In this document: one piece after another, positions 33,636 through 45,808 of the stretch
Layout of the letters: the number at the start of each line of letters is the position of its first letter
How positions within the stretch are numbered: the first letter of the stretch is position 1
Source: Pelomyxa schiedti
Lineage: Eukaryota; Evosea; Pelobiontida; Pelomyxidae
Direction: 5' to 3'
Length of the DNA stretch: 64,000 nt
NCBI GenBank assembly: GCA_020536535.1
Contig: JAHLWZ010000838.1
Location: 1 to 64,000 of the forward strand
Position numbers and translations under genes: made by a program
The notes under the pieces: generated by a model
Databases searched by the model: none
What the model was told of the DNA's origin: nothing
Seen by the model: the letters and a program-made list of their open reading frames with translations, nothing else

Positions 33636-36600
33636 ATGGCGACCTCCGAGTAGTACGTGCCTCCATCCCATAATTCCCGATGTATAAATACGAGGCACTC
33701 ATGCACTCAAACTGACCCACTCAATATACTTCAACACAACAAACAACAGTATCACTGTGTTGATATCACGAGAGGGGGAGAGACACACCACGCCGGTTGG
33801 AATCGGCACGCACGACACCCTCTCGTCACTGGCCCTTTTGGTCCAGGACCGTTTCAATGTGCCCATGGCCTCGCAGCGCCTCGTGTTCCACGGCAAAGTA
33901 CTCCGCAGCGACGACGACGTGACCAACATGTCCGACGTCGGCATCGCAAACGAATCTGTAGTATATCTCATGAAGCCCAGGACGCCCCCTCCTCCTTCTA
34001 GTGCCACTACAAGCACTACTACAACCACTTCGAGCAGCCATGATGAATCGTCACATGCCGCCAGTCGTAATTCTGCGAGGGAAAAGGAGGGCGATGATGA
34101 TGATGACGACGACGACGGAGCTGATGACGCCGATGGGGAAGGGGAAGAGGTGCAAAGCGGGTTGAGATCGAGGAAGGGAAAATCAATGTTTGACGATTCG
34201 GGTGATAATGATAACGATGTTGGCCAAGGACTACTGGAATACGAGAGGGAGGAAGAGTTTGATGATGTACAGAGAGACCGGGTTCCACATGGTGATGATG
34301 TGGAATTTGAAATTTACATCAAATGTTCTGGGTGAGTTAGAGAGTGCTCCCCGCTTACCACCACCTTTTTTTTCCCTTTCTTTTGAGCAGTGGGGTGATA
34401 CGTACTCTCTGACTAACATTTTTTGTTTCCTTAAGGTGTGCCACTTTCCCACTTCAAGTTTCCTCTTCAACAACAGTAGCATCACTTAAGCGGGAAATTC
34501 AAGATAACGTGAAGGCTCATCCATCAGAGATGACTATGGTTTTATTATTTATATGTTGTCTTCCTAACAGGAAAAAAGATGTATGCCGGTAAACCACTTT
34601 CTGACCTATCAAGCCTATCCCAGTACAATGTACCCATTTTCTATGTCGCCATCCTCTAAAAACTTTTCTTCTCCACAAGGTCTCGAAGGAAAGTGTTATT
34701 TCTGTTGTAGTTAAACAAGCGACTTCGATAACCTTGATTGTTAAATTTTCAACTGGAAAGGTACCTTATACACTAAAACAATCCGTTTTGAATGTGAATT
34801 TTCAGGTTGTGTCAATAGCTATGGAGAGTACAGATACAGTGGAAGACTTGAAACTAAGACTGTCGGACACACCTGGAGTTGAAATGCCTTCACAAGGGAT
34901 TCGGCTATTTTTCAAGCAAACGGAACTTGTAGAGGATACTAACACCCTTAGTCAGTATGGGTTGTCTAATGAGTGTGTTATTAATGTAGTCTTCCGCAAA
35001 ACTCCAAGTATTTTTCTGGCTTCAAATGGTAAAAACAGCTCTTAGTATTACGTTTTCTGAGATATATTTTTAAGATACTTGGTGGAGCTTACTGCTTCAA
35101 TCTGCTTGGGGTGCCCTTCGCGCGTTGATCACTCCTGTACTGGTAAATGTTATGTAACATGTCTACATCTATTTAACACTCCGTTGTAGAATACGTTGTA
35201 TCAAATAGTTAGATTTTTTGGACGATTCCTGCACCCTCTGGTTCAAATTAAGCGCTTGTTCATTAGTTTTGTTTGGCGTCTCGGGTCTCATCTAAAACTT
35301 TGTGTGTAACGTATTCGAGAATCTTGCAGGCATCTTCTAATGCAATTTCAGGTTTTTCGTGGCTTCAGAACACTGTCAGGCCCATTATTCACTTGTATGA
35401 GTCCACTTTTTCCTCTCATGAAGTTAACCCTACCTAGGCTGGCAACTATCTACCATACAACATGGGACAGGATTGTATCTGTTGCTAGACTTGTGCAAGG
35501 TTAATCCTCCCTATCCTTAAACCTTCTAATCTAGTTCAGTTGTTCTACGGTCAGTATTCAATAAAGTATCAACACCGTGTCGCTTCCTATACAGGATAGT
35601 CTCTTCAGTTGTCAGGTGGATATGGAATAACCCTGTGTCCTTTGTAAAAACAAGTGTGGACCCTTAATAACCTTGACTTTTTCCCTAACAAAATATACAA
35701 ATCACCAGAACTCGGACAGGTAATGACCCTGTGCACTACGGTAATGAAACGTGGTTGGAATCTCCTAACGGCAATTCTTTCATCACTTCAACGTGTGACT
35801 TCGTCAATTTTTGCCATAGTACGACGAAAGGTATCTGATGTAGCCCATACACTGTGGGGATATACTACATCCCTGGCTTCAAATGTTTGGCGGTTCACCA
35901 CATCTGTTGCATCGAATGCTTGGCGACTTACAACTTCAGTTTCTTCTGCTGTCTGGAGGCACACTTCAGCTGTTGCCTCTACTCTGTGGCGTTATACCAG
36001 TTCTACGGCATCCACCTTGTGGCGATATTCATCGACCGTAGCGTCAGCGCTATGGAACAAAGTAACCACTGTCTCTTCTGCGGTCTGGCGTTGCACTTCT
36101 TCGACATTGCGACACGTATCCTCAGCTGCCAAATGGATGTGGGACCGTAGTGTTGGTGTCTGCTCTGTGTTGAGACGTTACTCGTCCCGCTGTGTTTCTG
36201 CTCTATGGCATCAAACCTGCCTAGGGGCTTCTAGACTAAAACGACTTGTTCACAATACAACGCACGCGGTTATCAATTTCATCTCACCGATATTCTCTTC
36301 TATTTGGACTTTCTCCAAGTCTGTCGTGCATACAATCTGGGATCACACTTGTTCCATCTTAACCAGAGTCTGGCGAAGTTTCTCTTCCGTATGCTGCACA
36401 GTAGGTAGGGCAGCGGAATCTCTTTGGAAAAGAGTCTTGTACCCCATTATATCTTCAGTCTGCCGAAATTCCTATAATCTTTTGTACCGACTTTTATCCT
36501 TTGTATTTACTAGTGTGTACCACAGTAGTTAACGTTAAGTGACACTTGACAGAAACTAAAAATATTATTCACGCAGTATTTTCACATATAAGTCGCGTCG

Positions 36601-37178
36601 CTTCCAAACTCTGGACCTGGGTGACCACATTCATTCGCTACTGCCACTCTCGAATTTCTGCATTTTCACGCTTTGTTTGGAACTTTACTTGGCCCCGTTT
36701 CTGTACCGTACTCTCTCGGTCCTATGCTCTTGTCAAACGTATCGTTCTTGGAATCCGTGATGCCCTTCGATACTTATTCCGAAGTTGCTTCTCTAACCCC
36801 TTCTAATTTTACTCACAATCTCAGAAACTGGTGATGCGATGTATTATATTTATCAGATGCTCCGTCCCCATGTTGCCTCTTTGATGAATGGCTGTGGCAG
36901 GGTGTTGAGATGGGTAGGAACAAAACTGAGAGCGGGTTTAAGAGCTGTAGATAGAGTGGTTGATGCAATTTGCAGAGCAGGTTGCTAATTGCTTTTCTCA
37001 AAGGGGTTAATGTCTTGTAGGATTTGACTTTTTCCTGGCACACCTGTGGCCTTATATCAGGCCAATACTGCTTGGGGTTCGCAGTGGTTTAAGATTTTTC
37101 TTCAGAACAATTTTCCGAGTCCTGACTTTTGTCTTCCGCGTCATTCTGTACCTTTCTATGACAAATGTCCTTCTCTAA
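33636..37178 (+). CDS. Triple ubiquitin-like protein with tryptophan 11-mer repeat tail
   Basis: Three ubiquitin-like domains, then a long helical tail. UBL1: ITVLISREGERHTTPVGIG ... RLVFHGKVLRSDDD. UBL2, after an acidic linker: FEIYIKCSG ... MYAGKPLSDLSSLSQYNV. UBL3: TLIVKFSTGKVV ... IRLFFKQTELVEDTNTLSQYG. No diglycine end is seen, so the domains act as interaction modules. After UBL3 come SAWGALRALITPVL and similar stretches, then eight exact 11-residue repeats (35852-36115; consensus hydrophobic-W-R-x-T-T-S-V-A-S-x). A basic, Trp/Phe-rich tail follows (GVRSGLRFFFRTIFRVLT). The start is a 14-nt exon (MATSD) joined over a 100-nt intron to the first strand; no in-frame ATG exists nearer. About twelve introns link all parts in one frame. 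I infer an amphipathic, membrane- or lipid-droplet-binding tail. Confidence 0.6.
35852..36115 (+). repeat. Eight tandem 33-bp coding repeats
   Basis: Eight consecutive 33-bp units inside one exon, each coding an 11-residue unit with Trp at position 2 and mostly Arg at position 3 (for example LWRYTSSTAST, LWRYSSTVASA). Nucleotide identity between units is partial, so the repeat is old or under protein-level selection. Confidence 0.9.
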
Positions 37179-37329
37179 GACAGGCAAAAACAGGTTCCCA
37201 TACAGGTTTTTCTGCGAGAGAATCTCACCATACCGTGGGTACCACAGACAAGGGTACACATTGGATATTCGGCCAAGCGTAAGGCGAAATTACACTCCCC
37301 ACGGAGTTTTGTATGTTTTGTGACTGCAA

Positions 37330-38031
37330 ATGGCAGCTCACGAACCCTTTCCCAGATATGAGATGCAGGATCAAACAGAATATGGCATCTTCATTAGGAA
37401 CTCCAGTAATCCCCCTTCAGTCTGCCATCTGAAAGTTGATGGCTCTCGCGTTGGATCCTTCTTATTGCCTCCAAATGCCGGTGCTTATTCTACCACTCCC
37501 TCTCAATTAGTCTAATTTCCTCCTTTTAGCTTGTATCATCACACATCCTTCAGAGGATATGAGGCGGTTTAAATTTGTTGCCCCAGAAGAGCACGCTCCC
37601 ACAGGCCCAGTACTTGCAGCAGATGGCGGTGTAATTGCTGCCACGGATCCCAATATCGGCTGTATAGAAGGTACCCGAACTCTTACACTGAGGTTGCCCT
37701 CACATAAACAAAAAACCTAGCCACCTTTGAACCCACTGGTGACACACACCGCCCATCCCGAAGAGCCCAGCGTAGAGCAAGGAAGGCTCTCTCCTCATTC
37801 AGCTCACCTTTTGCCGCATCCTCAGCAGCCTCAGTAGCGGATGATGAATGGGAATACAACCAACCGGCACAGGAACAACAGCAACAGCAAGCTGCACCCG
37901 CGGCCGCGTTCTTGGCTGGAGAAACTGTACTTGGATCGTTAAGTGACCAGCGGTTCACTGGTATTCCGGCACCTGCAACTGATACCACCAGACAGGTCGT
38001 TCTTTCTGTCAGGCTTGTGACACGTGTTTAG
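37330..38031 (+). CDS. Hypothetical protein with beta-strand 'VDG..VG.F' domain
   Basis: Three exons joined by two introns (about 49 and 50 nt) in one frame. The N-terminal part reads YGIFIRNSSNPPSVC, LKVDGSRVGSFLLPPNAG and SEDMRRFKFVAPEE, a pattern of short strands seen in small beta-sandwich modules of otherwise unknown proteins. The rest is Ala/Ser/Gln-rich with an arginine-rich patch (RPSRRAQRRARKA) and ends VVLSVRLVTRV. No function is assigned. The ATG at 37330 is followed by MAAHEPFPRY. The gene ends 66 bp before the 3' end of the convergent mannosidase gene. Confidence 0.5.
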
Positions 38032-38096
38032 TGTGGCACGCCTGGTTATGTGTGTTTTTTCTAAAAAGAAGTGGAAGATAAGTATTTGGGTTTTTT

Positions 38097-41000
38097 TTAG
38101 TTTGCTAGACGCGCACGGAATGTACGGAGTTGCATAGGGTTGAGAGTAATAATGCGGTCTTGAAGGAGGATTGAGCGGGAGGATGTGGGGGATGGTGATT
38201 GTGTTGATTTGGTGGTGGTTGCTGCTGTATTCCAAGATAACCGCTTCACACTGGATAGGGCTTGATTCCCAGTGATTTGTGTTTCAGTGAGCTGGACTAG
38301 GGAAGGGTTAGAAAGCCAATGATTTCGTTGTTTGGGTACCAAAAACAAGGTCGGTGAAAAGGGTATCCAAGTTGATGGAGACAGTCTTGGATAATTCACT
38401 ATCTTCATTCAAGCCGAAAGTGTTTTGCAGTCTAAAAACCACTTCACCAGAATCTGGAATAAGGTAAGCAAATTGAACAGCAGCACAAATTCTTTACCAA
38501 GGGGAAGAATTCCTTCAATGAGTGCATTGTCTGGGAGGGAGTACCTCAATGGTGTGAAGGAAGTTTTGTACTTGGACACAAACTGGTGAATAGTTAATTG
38601 GGGATAGAAAACCGGAAGGGGATTACCGTTGATGGATTGGCTTCCAGACCAAACATGGCAGTGAATGGATTGTTAATTATATGTTGAAGTCTACGCATTT
38701 GTCTTGCAGAAACAGAAGTATCATTTATAACAAGATAGTGAGTTGCCCTAATAACTGTATTTTCGTTCAGTGCTTCATCAACACCGCGCGAGTCGTCCTT
38801 GAGTAATCGTCTATGTAACATTATTTCAAGCTCTCCACTGCTAAGGCTGCTTGTTCCTTCGGCCCGATCAACGATAACACTGAGAGTTGTTGGACGTGGG
38901 AAGTGGCAAGAGCTACAGACGTTAATTGGGTCGTAGCGTCCTTGATTGCTGCAGCAGATACGATCGGGTAATAATTACCTGCCACAGGCTAGGAGACTTA
39001 GTGGGGTTCGAAATTGGGGACACAATTGGTACCTCTTCTAAAGTTAAGTCCCATGTTGGCCTATAGTCCAAAATCCTTTCCTAGGAAACTAGAAGAATTG
39101 TTGATAATAAAGACTTGGGAGCTACCTGCATTTCCATTCCGTTAGAGTCGGTATAGAATTTATTGCTTGTATCAAGATTCGTAGTATACTTTGTAATGAC
39201 TTCTTTACCATCCAAGTCAGCAATTTCAATTGGGCCCACAGTAGAAAACACTATACAATGAGTCGTCAATTGTTTTAAAAGGTTGAGTTTCATAGAACCT
39301 TCTACATGAGGTTGACCAGTATAAATGCGGTAGGTTTGCTGGATAAAGGTATTGAAAGTCTAAAAAGAATCTTCTGTCATTTCTTTGAAAAATGAACAAA
39401 GGGATTCGACCTGTCTCACTTCCGTAACCAGAGAACCGGATACTATTGAAACAGTTGCAGTCGATGTAAAAATATTGGGAGTCTGCGCTGTTGGGCGGAA
39501 AATGTATGCTCCAGAGGCCTGAGAGGATTCCAGGTTCCCGATACTGCCCTTGTACCACATGAAATTTTGTGCCACCTTAAAAGAGGAAGTAAAAGTAATA
39601 TAATTGAACCACGTTAGAAACCTGTGTGATGACCTGTGTCTTCATATTACGAACTTGTTTCAGCATACCAGAAGTGCCATCAAAAGTGAGTTCTATGTAT
39701 TCATTTTTCACAACATAATCAGCCTGTTTTTCCTTAGTTGGCTACGTGGTAGGTGGCGTTTTTTCTCAAACCTCTGGAGATAGAGTGCGAATTGGTGTAT
39801 ATTCAGCAGTTGAAACAGAGCTACTCAAGAAGTAGGTAGCATAACCCATTGGAGGTACTGTGACCTTGAACACCACTGTGTACTTGTTTGAATCATCCGT
39901 GAGAACATCTTTACGTGGTCACCAAAAAGGGAACAGGATATTAGGATTACCGCTTGGCTCTGTTAGGAATACTTGTGCTGAGACACTCTGAAGGGAGGAA
40001 TCCAGAACTAGTACCCTTAAGACATTGAACAACATAGACTAAATCCTACCTTGGACAACTGAAGATGGGACAGGGAATCTAACATATTCTGTGCGTGACC
40101 AAGACAGGGTATTATAAAGTACAACTGGTATGAAGTTTCCGGCTGAAGTGGTTTTTGATGTTGCAGGACAGACACTGACATTTAGCAACGGGCAGAAACT
40201 CAGATACGTTGTTTGCCCTGTGGCATTTGCCACCATAATGCCAGCAATGTTTGAAATGGCGTCATATGCAGCATTCGTCCCTATATCAAGACGGAGACAA
40301 TAGTCATCGCAAACGTGCTAGGGAGCGAATGAGCCCATTAAAGCAAAGAACCAAGTAACCAACCTGCTTTTCAGTTCCCGTAATGCCATCACTAAATTAT
40401 TCGTTTAAAGAAGGAACAAAGGGAAAGAAAAAAATACTGGTGTAAGCCAACTCCAAGGGCCTAGACATATTGAAAAGTAACTAAGTCAGAAATAAACAAG
40501 TTTTGCCAGAATTATACCGCTTCCAGGGTTTTTATATTCTTCATAGCAGTAGTAACCTGTGAGGAAGCCCAAGGTGCCAAGGTATATAAATTGTGGGCTG
40601 TGTGCAGAATTGATGTTCTTGATTGCGTGAAACCCTGTTTATGTTAAAAGTTACGCAGTTAGGAAAAATGAAGCTACCTTTTGTGCTGGTCGACTTGTAA
40701 AGTACCCAGTCCAGAAAGAGTGCGCACTATCTAAATGAAAAGAGAAGTAAACTAGTAATATAAAAACAAGAGACAAACCAGCGTAGGGGAAGAAGTCGTC
40801 AGTCTTGACTGACCAAGTAGTTCCATAAGTATTCTGATAAGCATTGACAGCCTTGGGAAATGAGGGGTGTTGACAAGCTTAATTACAGTACCTCAACATA
40901 ACGGGAGGGAGTGGAATAAAAGATATTGATATTAGGGTACCGACTAGGAAAGCCCTTCGTTACTAGACAAGGAATGACAGGATAATAGGAAAAAATACCT

Positions 41001-42421
41001 CGGATTGGCTTGGATATAAGTCATCAGTTTTTCCATGTTCTGAAAGTTTTAATAGGCGAAAAGGCAATTTAGCTTGAATACCTTGTACTCCATGTCAGCA
41101 TTTTGGAAAAGGAAGTCAGAGCCGAATGGTACAAGAACTGACAGTAGTTAAAAAATACAATACGGTGCAGATGAATTACGATTGTTAGTTTTGTATGATG
41201 TAGACCAACTCATCATCTCATTGTAGAAATTGTCTGCGAGTATGTCAACATTATAGCTGAGCATCTTGGGGTCATCAGCAACAGGGTCGTCGCCGCTCTC
41301 ATACCACATGCCTGAGGGAGAGCCATAGCCACCTGGGAGCAATGAAAAGGAGCTCATGAAATGGGGTATCTCGTTACTGTGGAATATGGAAGTAAAAAGA
41401 TCAGTTGTTGGAGCTGTATAAGCATTAGTCCCGCGCCAAATGAATTCCAAGTTTTGTTCGTCATGTCGCTTTGCATAGTCTTGATAATCAAGCCTTAAAA
41501 TCCTCACTCTAGGGAAAAAAGTAGGTAAAAAAATACCTAGCAAAGAATAGGGCATCAAAGCCCATCAAAGCAAAAAGGCCGGCAAGGTTTACACTGTGCC
41601 CAAATGGGTCTGGGAACTTAATAAATTGAAGTGAATGGAGGAGGAATTTACCAATTTGCCAAGCAATCCTTGGCGTTACACCGAAAGTTTCTAACAACCA
41701 TCTATGGCCTAAAAACTGTTAGTTCCACCAAGCAGAGAACTCAATAAAACGACCAAGAGTCATTTGATCTAGAATCGCGATATAATGGGCAGTGGCCTTG
41801 GCAATTTCATTACTGGAATAGTGAAGAGAATTGCCTACCTCATCGTTCATACACCAACCACCACTAATAAATTCAAGCTGCCCGCTTGTTACAAGCTCCT
41901 GGACCAATTCTTGGGTCGAGGCTGTTTGTTCAGACCACCACCTGGAAAAATTATTAGAAATGTTTGATGCATAACAAAAGAACCTGGCAAAGAACGCCGT
42001 CTCAACATAGATAAACGTTCTGTCGGGATTTTGAGCCAATGCAGAAACAACCTTTCTCATTATATAAGCTAGGTGATAAAACAAGACCAATGAAAAATCT
42101 CACATTGTCAATGATGTACTGCATTGAAGAAAAGATATTAGAAAGCAATCAAACAGGGGGTAAAAAACCTGTACACCAGCATATTGAATGGAATTGTTGA
42201 GCCCATAATAATACTAACCACTGGGTTAGTCACCAAAAACAGCACCTTCCTATCGTACCTGATCAACGGTCTTGAGCCACCCCACGTCGTCCTACGTAAC
42301 GTCAGAGAAGACTCACGTCACGGTAAAAGTAACATACGTGGGTGTGAGGCACGATGTGAACATTGAGAACAGCACCCGATACTCCCACTGCAAGAGCAAC
42401 CAATAACCACCACCGTGTCAT
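38097..42421 (-). CDS. Lysosomal-type alpha-mannosidase (GH38)
   Basis: Glycoside hydrolase family 38 enzyme removing alpha-linked mannose from N-glycan remains in acidic compartments. Visible: a signal peptide ([16 protein letters not shown]); the metal-binding start [15 protein letters not shown], split by an intron; and [14 protein letters not shown]. Also seen are [11 protein letters not shown], the nucleophile segment WQIDPFGHS, and [10 protein letters not shown]. At the C-terminus are [20 protein letters not shown] and [17 protein letters not shown]. Roughly 1,000 residues in over twenty small exons, typical of the LAMAN subgroup. The start ATG is at 42419-42421. The zinc residues (two His and Asp of HxHDD) and the nucleophile Asp are intact, so it should be active. 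It ends at 38097. Confidence 0.88.
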
Positions 42422-42498
42422 TTTGAACCGTTATTCACCTAAAAAAAAAAGATGGCCAAACCCACGTTGTTGAAGAGCTGAAGACGAAGGGGATAACC

Positions 42499-43074
42499 CT
42501 ACATCTTCCTATCCTCGACAAGCAGGATGTGCCATCCGTGTGTTGTTTTAAAAGGCTCTGTGTATTTGCCAATGGGTTGTGCGAAGGCTCTGTCTTGAAA
42601 TGGTCCTACCATGGATCCTGTGGTTTGTTGTGTTGTATAAGTTTGTTGATAATTTTTCATTCACAAAAAAGGTGGTTAGTCCGTACCTCGTGCTAGCCAT
42701 CCGAGATTGCCACCATCTCTGGCCTTGTCCTCAGAATATGTAGAAGCTACGGTTGCGAAAGCCATGCCCTCCTTGAGATACAGTTAGTTCTTCAGGTTAA
42801 TGTCATACATAAATAACCTGCAACTTAGCATACGCCTCCATGATTTTTCCTTGCTTCTCGCACAAAACGTGTCTGCATTTGCAGTGGTTCGCTGGTTTCA
42901 CCTTACGATTGGTTACACAGTTTGTTTTTGGTGCATCACAAATCAGCGGCGTACTTTATCAGCACTCGACGAAGCAGTCGTAGTCGCGGCAGCAGATTTC
43001 CCTTTACCCGATGTAGACTTGCTCGCCGCCGACTTTGGCTTTGGTGCTGCTGCATATGCCTTTGCCTTGGGCAT
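42499..43074 (-). CDS. PIN4: PIN4-type parvulin peptidyl-prolyl isomerase
   Basis: Small parvulin similar to human PIN4/Par14, a nuclear prolyl isomerase linked to ribosome biogenesis. A basic, Ala/Ser/Lys-rich N-terminus ([17 protein letters not shown]) like that of PIN4 precedes the PPIase domain. The domain reads [53 protein letters not shown] and [13 protein letters not shown]. No WW domain, so it is not PIN1. Introns lie near 42,905-42,957 and two further downstream. The ATG at 43072-43074 is clear, and the stop TAG is at plus 42499-42501. It lies 77 bp upstream of the mannosidase start on the same strand. It is divergent from RAP1 with 165 bp between starts. Confidence 0.88.
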
Positions 43075-43239
43075 TTTATTGAATTGTGATCAGTTTGATG
43101 AGAAAGAGATTTCCTCAGCACTGCAGGGGAATTACTGTGAAACCATTGCACGGCGTTGTTGAATCTCGGTTGTTTGCCAGTTTGGCATTCTCAAGGAGAG
43201 ACTCCCCTCAACAGATCTTCCAGTAAATTATAAAAACAA

Positions 43240-45537
43240 ATGTCGAACGAGAAGGCAGGGGGGCCGGAGACGGCGAAGGACGAAGATCTACCAGATATAA
43301 GTGGTGTTGACTGCAGTGACAGTGACGCCACCGACGATGACGACGGCTACGTTGTAGCCGACGACAGCAGCGAAAACAGCGAGGAGCCCCTCACGCAAGC
43401 CCCAGTTCGTCACACAACCCCGCAACTTGCTCGCAGCACGCAACTGGCTCGTATCCTCAAAAACGCTCAAATCGCCAAATCCAAGGCACCCAAAGACGAA
43501 GACGGCGATGGCGTCGTTGTTGTTGGCAGCGGCGGCGGCGGCGGCGACGGCTCGGCGGCGGCTAGTGCCGCAAAAACTTCATCGATGCCAGCAGACCCCT
43601 CGCTGCAGACATCTGCAGAAAGTGCAAAGGCGTCATCTGTGACCGATGACGGTGATGGAGTCGGAAGCGGCGGAGATGGAGATGGAAGTGGAGGTGGAGA
43701 CGCAGGAGGCAGCAGTGGGAGCGAAACGGCTTCTAGTGAGAATGGTGATGGCGAAGAGAATACCGACGGCGCCAACAGCGACGGGGACGACGGCGGGAGT
43801 GGGACTGAGAGTGGGAAGAGCACGGGTGATGGTCACGAGTTCGATAGTGACCAAGAATTTGTGCCACCGTCATCGAATGTAGGCAAACAGACAGTACCGA
43901 TCGCTGTTGAGCTGCACCATCCCCGCGTCCTTAAAAAAGTTCGAAGCAACTACACTGCAGAAGAGGATGTGGCAATTTTACAGTTCGTCCACGACAATCC
44001 AAGTTATGGTGTTCAAGGCAATGCAATTTGGCGATTGCTGGCAGGAAGGGTACCATTCACCTTTTAGACATCCTCTCTCCCCTTAGTTGATTTTTTTTTT
44101 AGTCTGCACAAGGTACCAAACCACACCTGGCAAAGTTTGAGGACTCACTACCGTTACATTAGCAAGAAGTCTATTCCGCAATTGCAAAATGCGGTGCAGA
44201 AGGCGAAGGGAAAGACCAAGCCTACACTTGTCTTGGATAAATCCCCTGTTGCCCAACAGTCCCCAGCTGTTACCAAAAGTGACACTGGTTCATTAACTAC
44301 AACAAGTACTACCACTACAGTAGGCAAGAAAATCAGTAATGCTGTTCCCGACATCACTGACGACTTGGATATGTTTGATTTTGGGAATGACGCACCACCA
44401 GCCAAAAACAGTTCCTTGCCCCGTCCTTCTGGTGGCCACCGTACAGCACCTGTGACTTTTCAAAGCACTGACCAACCAGCTCCAACATCCCCTCAACCAA
44501 TTCAGTGGGTACAAAGAAAACGCTCATTAGGTCTAAAACTCAGCACACCCCAGTCTTTAAATCAAAGCTCACTGGATCAAAGTGCAAACCTGCAGCAAAC
44601 CAATCCCATCGATGTTGCCCAGATTGTTCAGGCTACAACAGGTCAAAGTGAGCTTTCAGACTCCATGCGAAAATCACAAGAAAATGCAATGGAACTTCCA
44701 CCAACACACACAAAATCAAAAGTGCAACCGTCCACAGTTGAAGGTGGGAAGCAAGCAACCAAATCCACAGCGGTTTGTTCGAATCAAAAGAAACAGCCTG
44801 CAGCCGCCATTCCACAATCAGAAAGCTCTGGAACAATCCTTGTGGGACAAGATATTCCTATGCAACAAGTTCATCACATTCAAAGAACTGAGGTGCCGAA
44901 AGCACCGCAATCACTACCACAAGCTCAGCACACACATAAACAAGTACACAGACCACAAGAAAGTCTTCCACAAATACAACAGCCACTTCACCAGTCACCA
45001 GAACTAACAGATGTCAGCAAAACATCTGAATTTGACATAATCAAACCGGAACCAAGTGATGACCCTACCGACACATGTGCGTTGCATGAAGCAGCACATA
45101 GAAATGCCGGCCACATACAGCAGGCAATAAAGAGATCACGTACTTCAATCGATGAGGGTGCTATTGAGCAAGTCGTTGTTGCTGCGCAGACATCTGCTGA
45201 TCGCGCAGCTAGTGGTCTAGTTATAACCGGGTCTATTGAGGCTGCCATAAAACTACTTTCTGGGCAAGGTGTGTTTCTTTCAAAAGATTCCAATTATTTA
45301 CTGATACCTAAAAGACCCTGAAGTGAAGCTCTGGACCCAAGCAGAAAATGTACAAAATTTTTTGATCATAAAATCGGTGGCAAGTGTCAAATCTAATCTA
45401 CAATACAGAAGGCACTTATTCACCAAGACTATACTCTATGTAAGACTATTATGTCTGAGTGTGGATTCCAGGCTTTCTGCAGTCGATTAGAATTCCTTGG
45501 ACTCAAAGCAGATGACTACCCTTTCCTACAGAGCTAG
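43240..45537 (+). CDS. RAP1/TERF2IP-like telomere protein
   Basis: Two conserved parts in the human RAP1 order. A Myb-type domain (about 43,950-44,165) reads YTAEEDVAILQFVHDN, GNAIWRLLAGR, and, after an intron ending at 44110, VPNHTWQSLRTHYRYI. The C-terminal RCT-like region is assembled across two short introns (about 45,269-45,312 and 45,350-45,410). It reads AIKLLSGQ/DPEVKLWTQAEN and KALIHQDYTLCKTIM ... AFCSRLEFLGL. RAP1 binds telomeric factors and regulates telomere length and transcription. The N-terminus is acidic Ser/Gly-rich with no BRCT domain that I can see, and the middle is Gln/Pro/Ser-rich. The ATG at 43240 (MSNEKAGG) follows an A/T-rich stretch. A plain Myb protein is the alternative, but the matching C-terminus supports RAP1. 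Confidence 0.75.
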
Positions 45538-45808
45538 TGAACATGCAATTCACCTACCACCTGTACTCCATTCAACAAGCAAACAAAAATGTTGAGGCTA
45601 TAAAGAGGTGACACAACCTGCCAACCAGTTGTCCACAGGCAAAAGCCAACCAAAATTTCACAAGCATTGGAAATGGGACAACACAAAGGATGTCCCACTT
45701 TTTTCTCACCTGTGAAATGCTGGCCCGGGAAAAAAAAGAACTCGGGAGGCAAGGGAAGAAAAAAGATATTATGGGTTTGTTATTTTTGATTTTGTTTGTC
45801 CCAAAAAG

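Noticed and set aside
33683-33690. TATAAATA as promoter of the UBL gene
   Set aside because: The only start that restores UBL1 is upstream at 33636, which places this sequence inside the first intron.
37046-37282. 78-codon plus frame as a separate gene
   Set aside because: The same DNA read in another frame continues the UBL/11-mer protein across an intron (GFDFFLAHLWPYI...) and stops at 37178.
45534-45752. 72-codon minus-strand frame between RAP1 and syntaxin
   Set aside because: No ATG-initiated conserved content, and it overlaps the RAP1 3' end; more likely chance.
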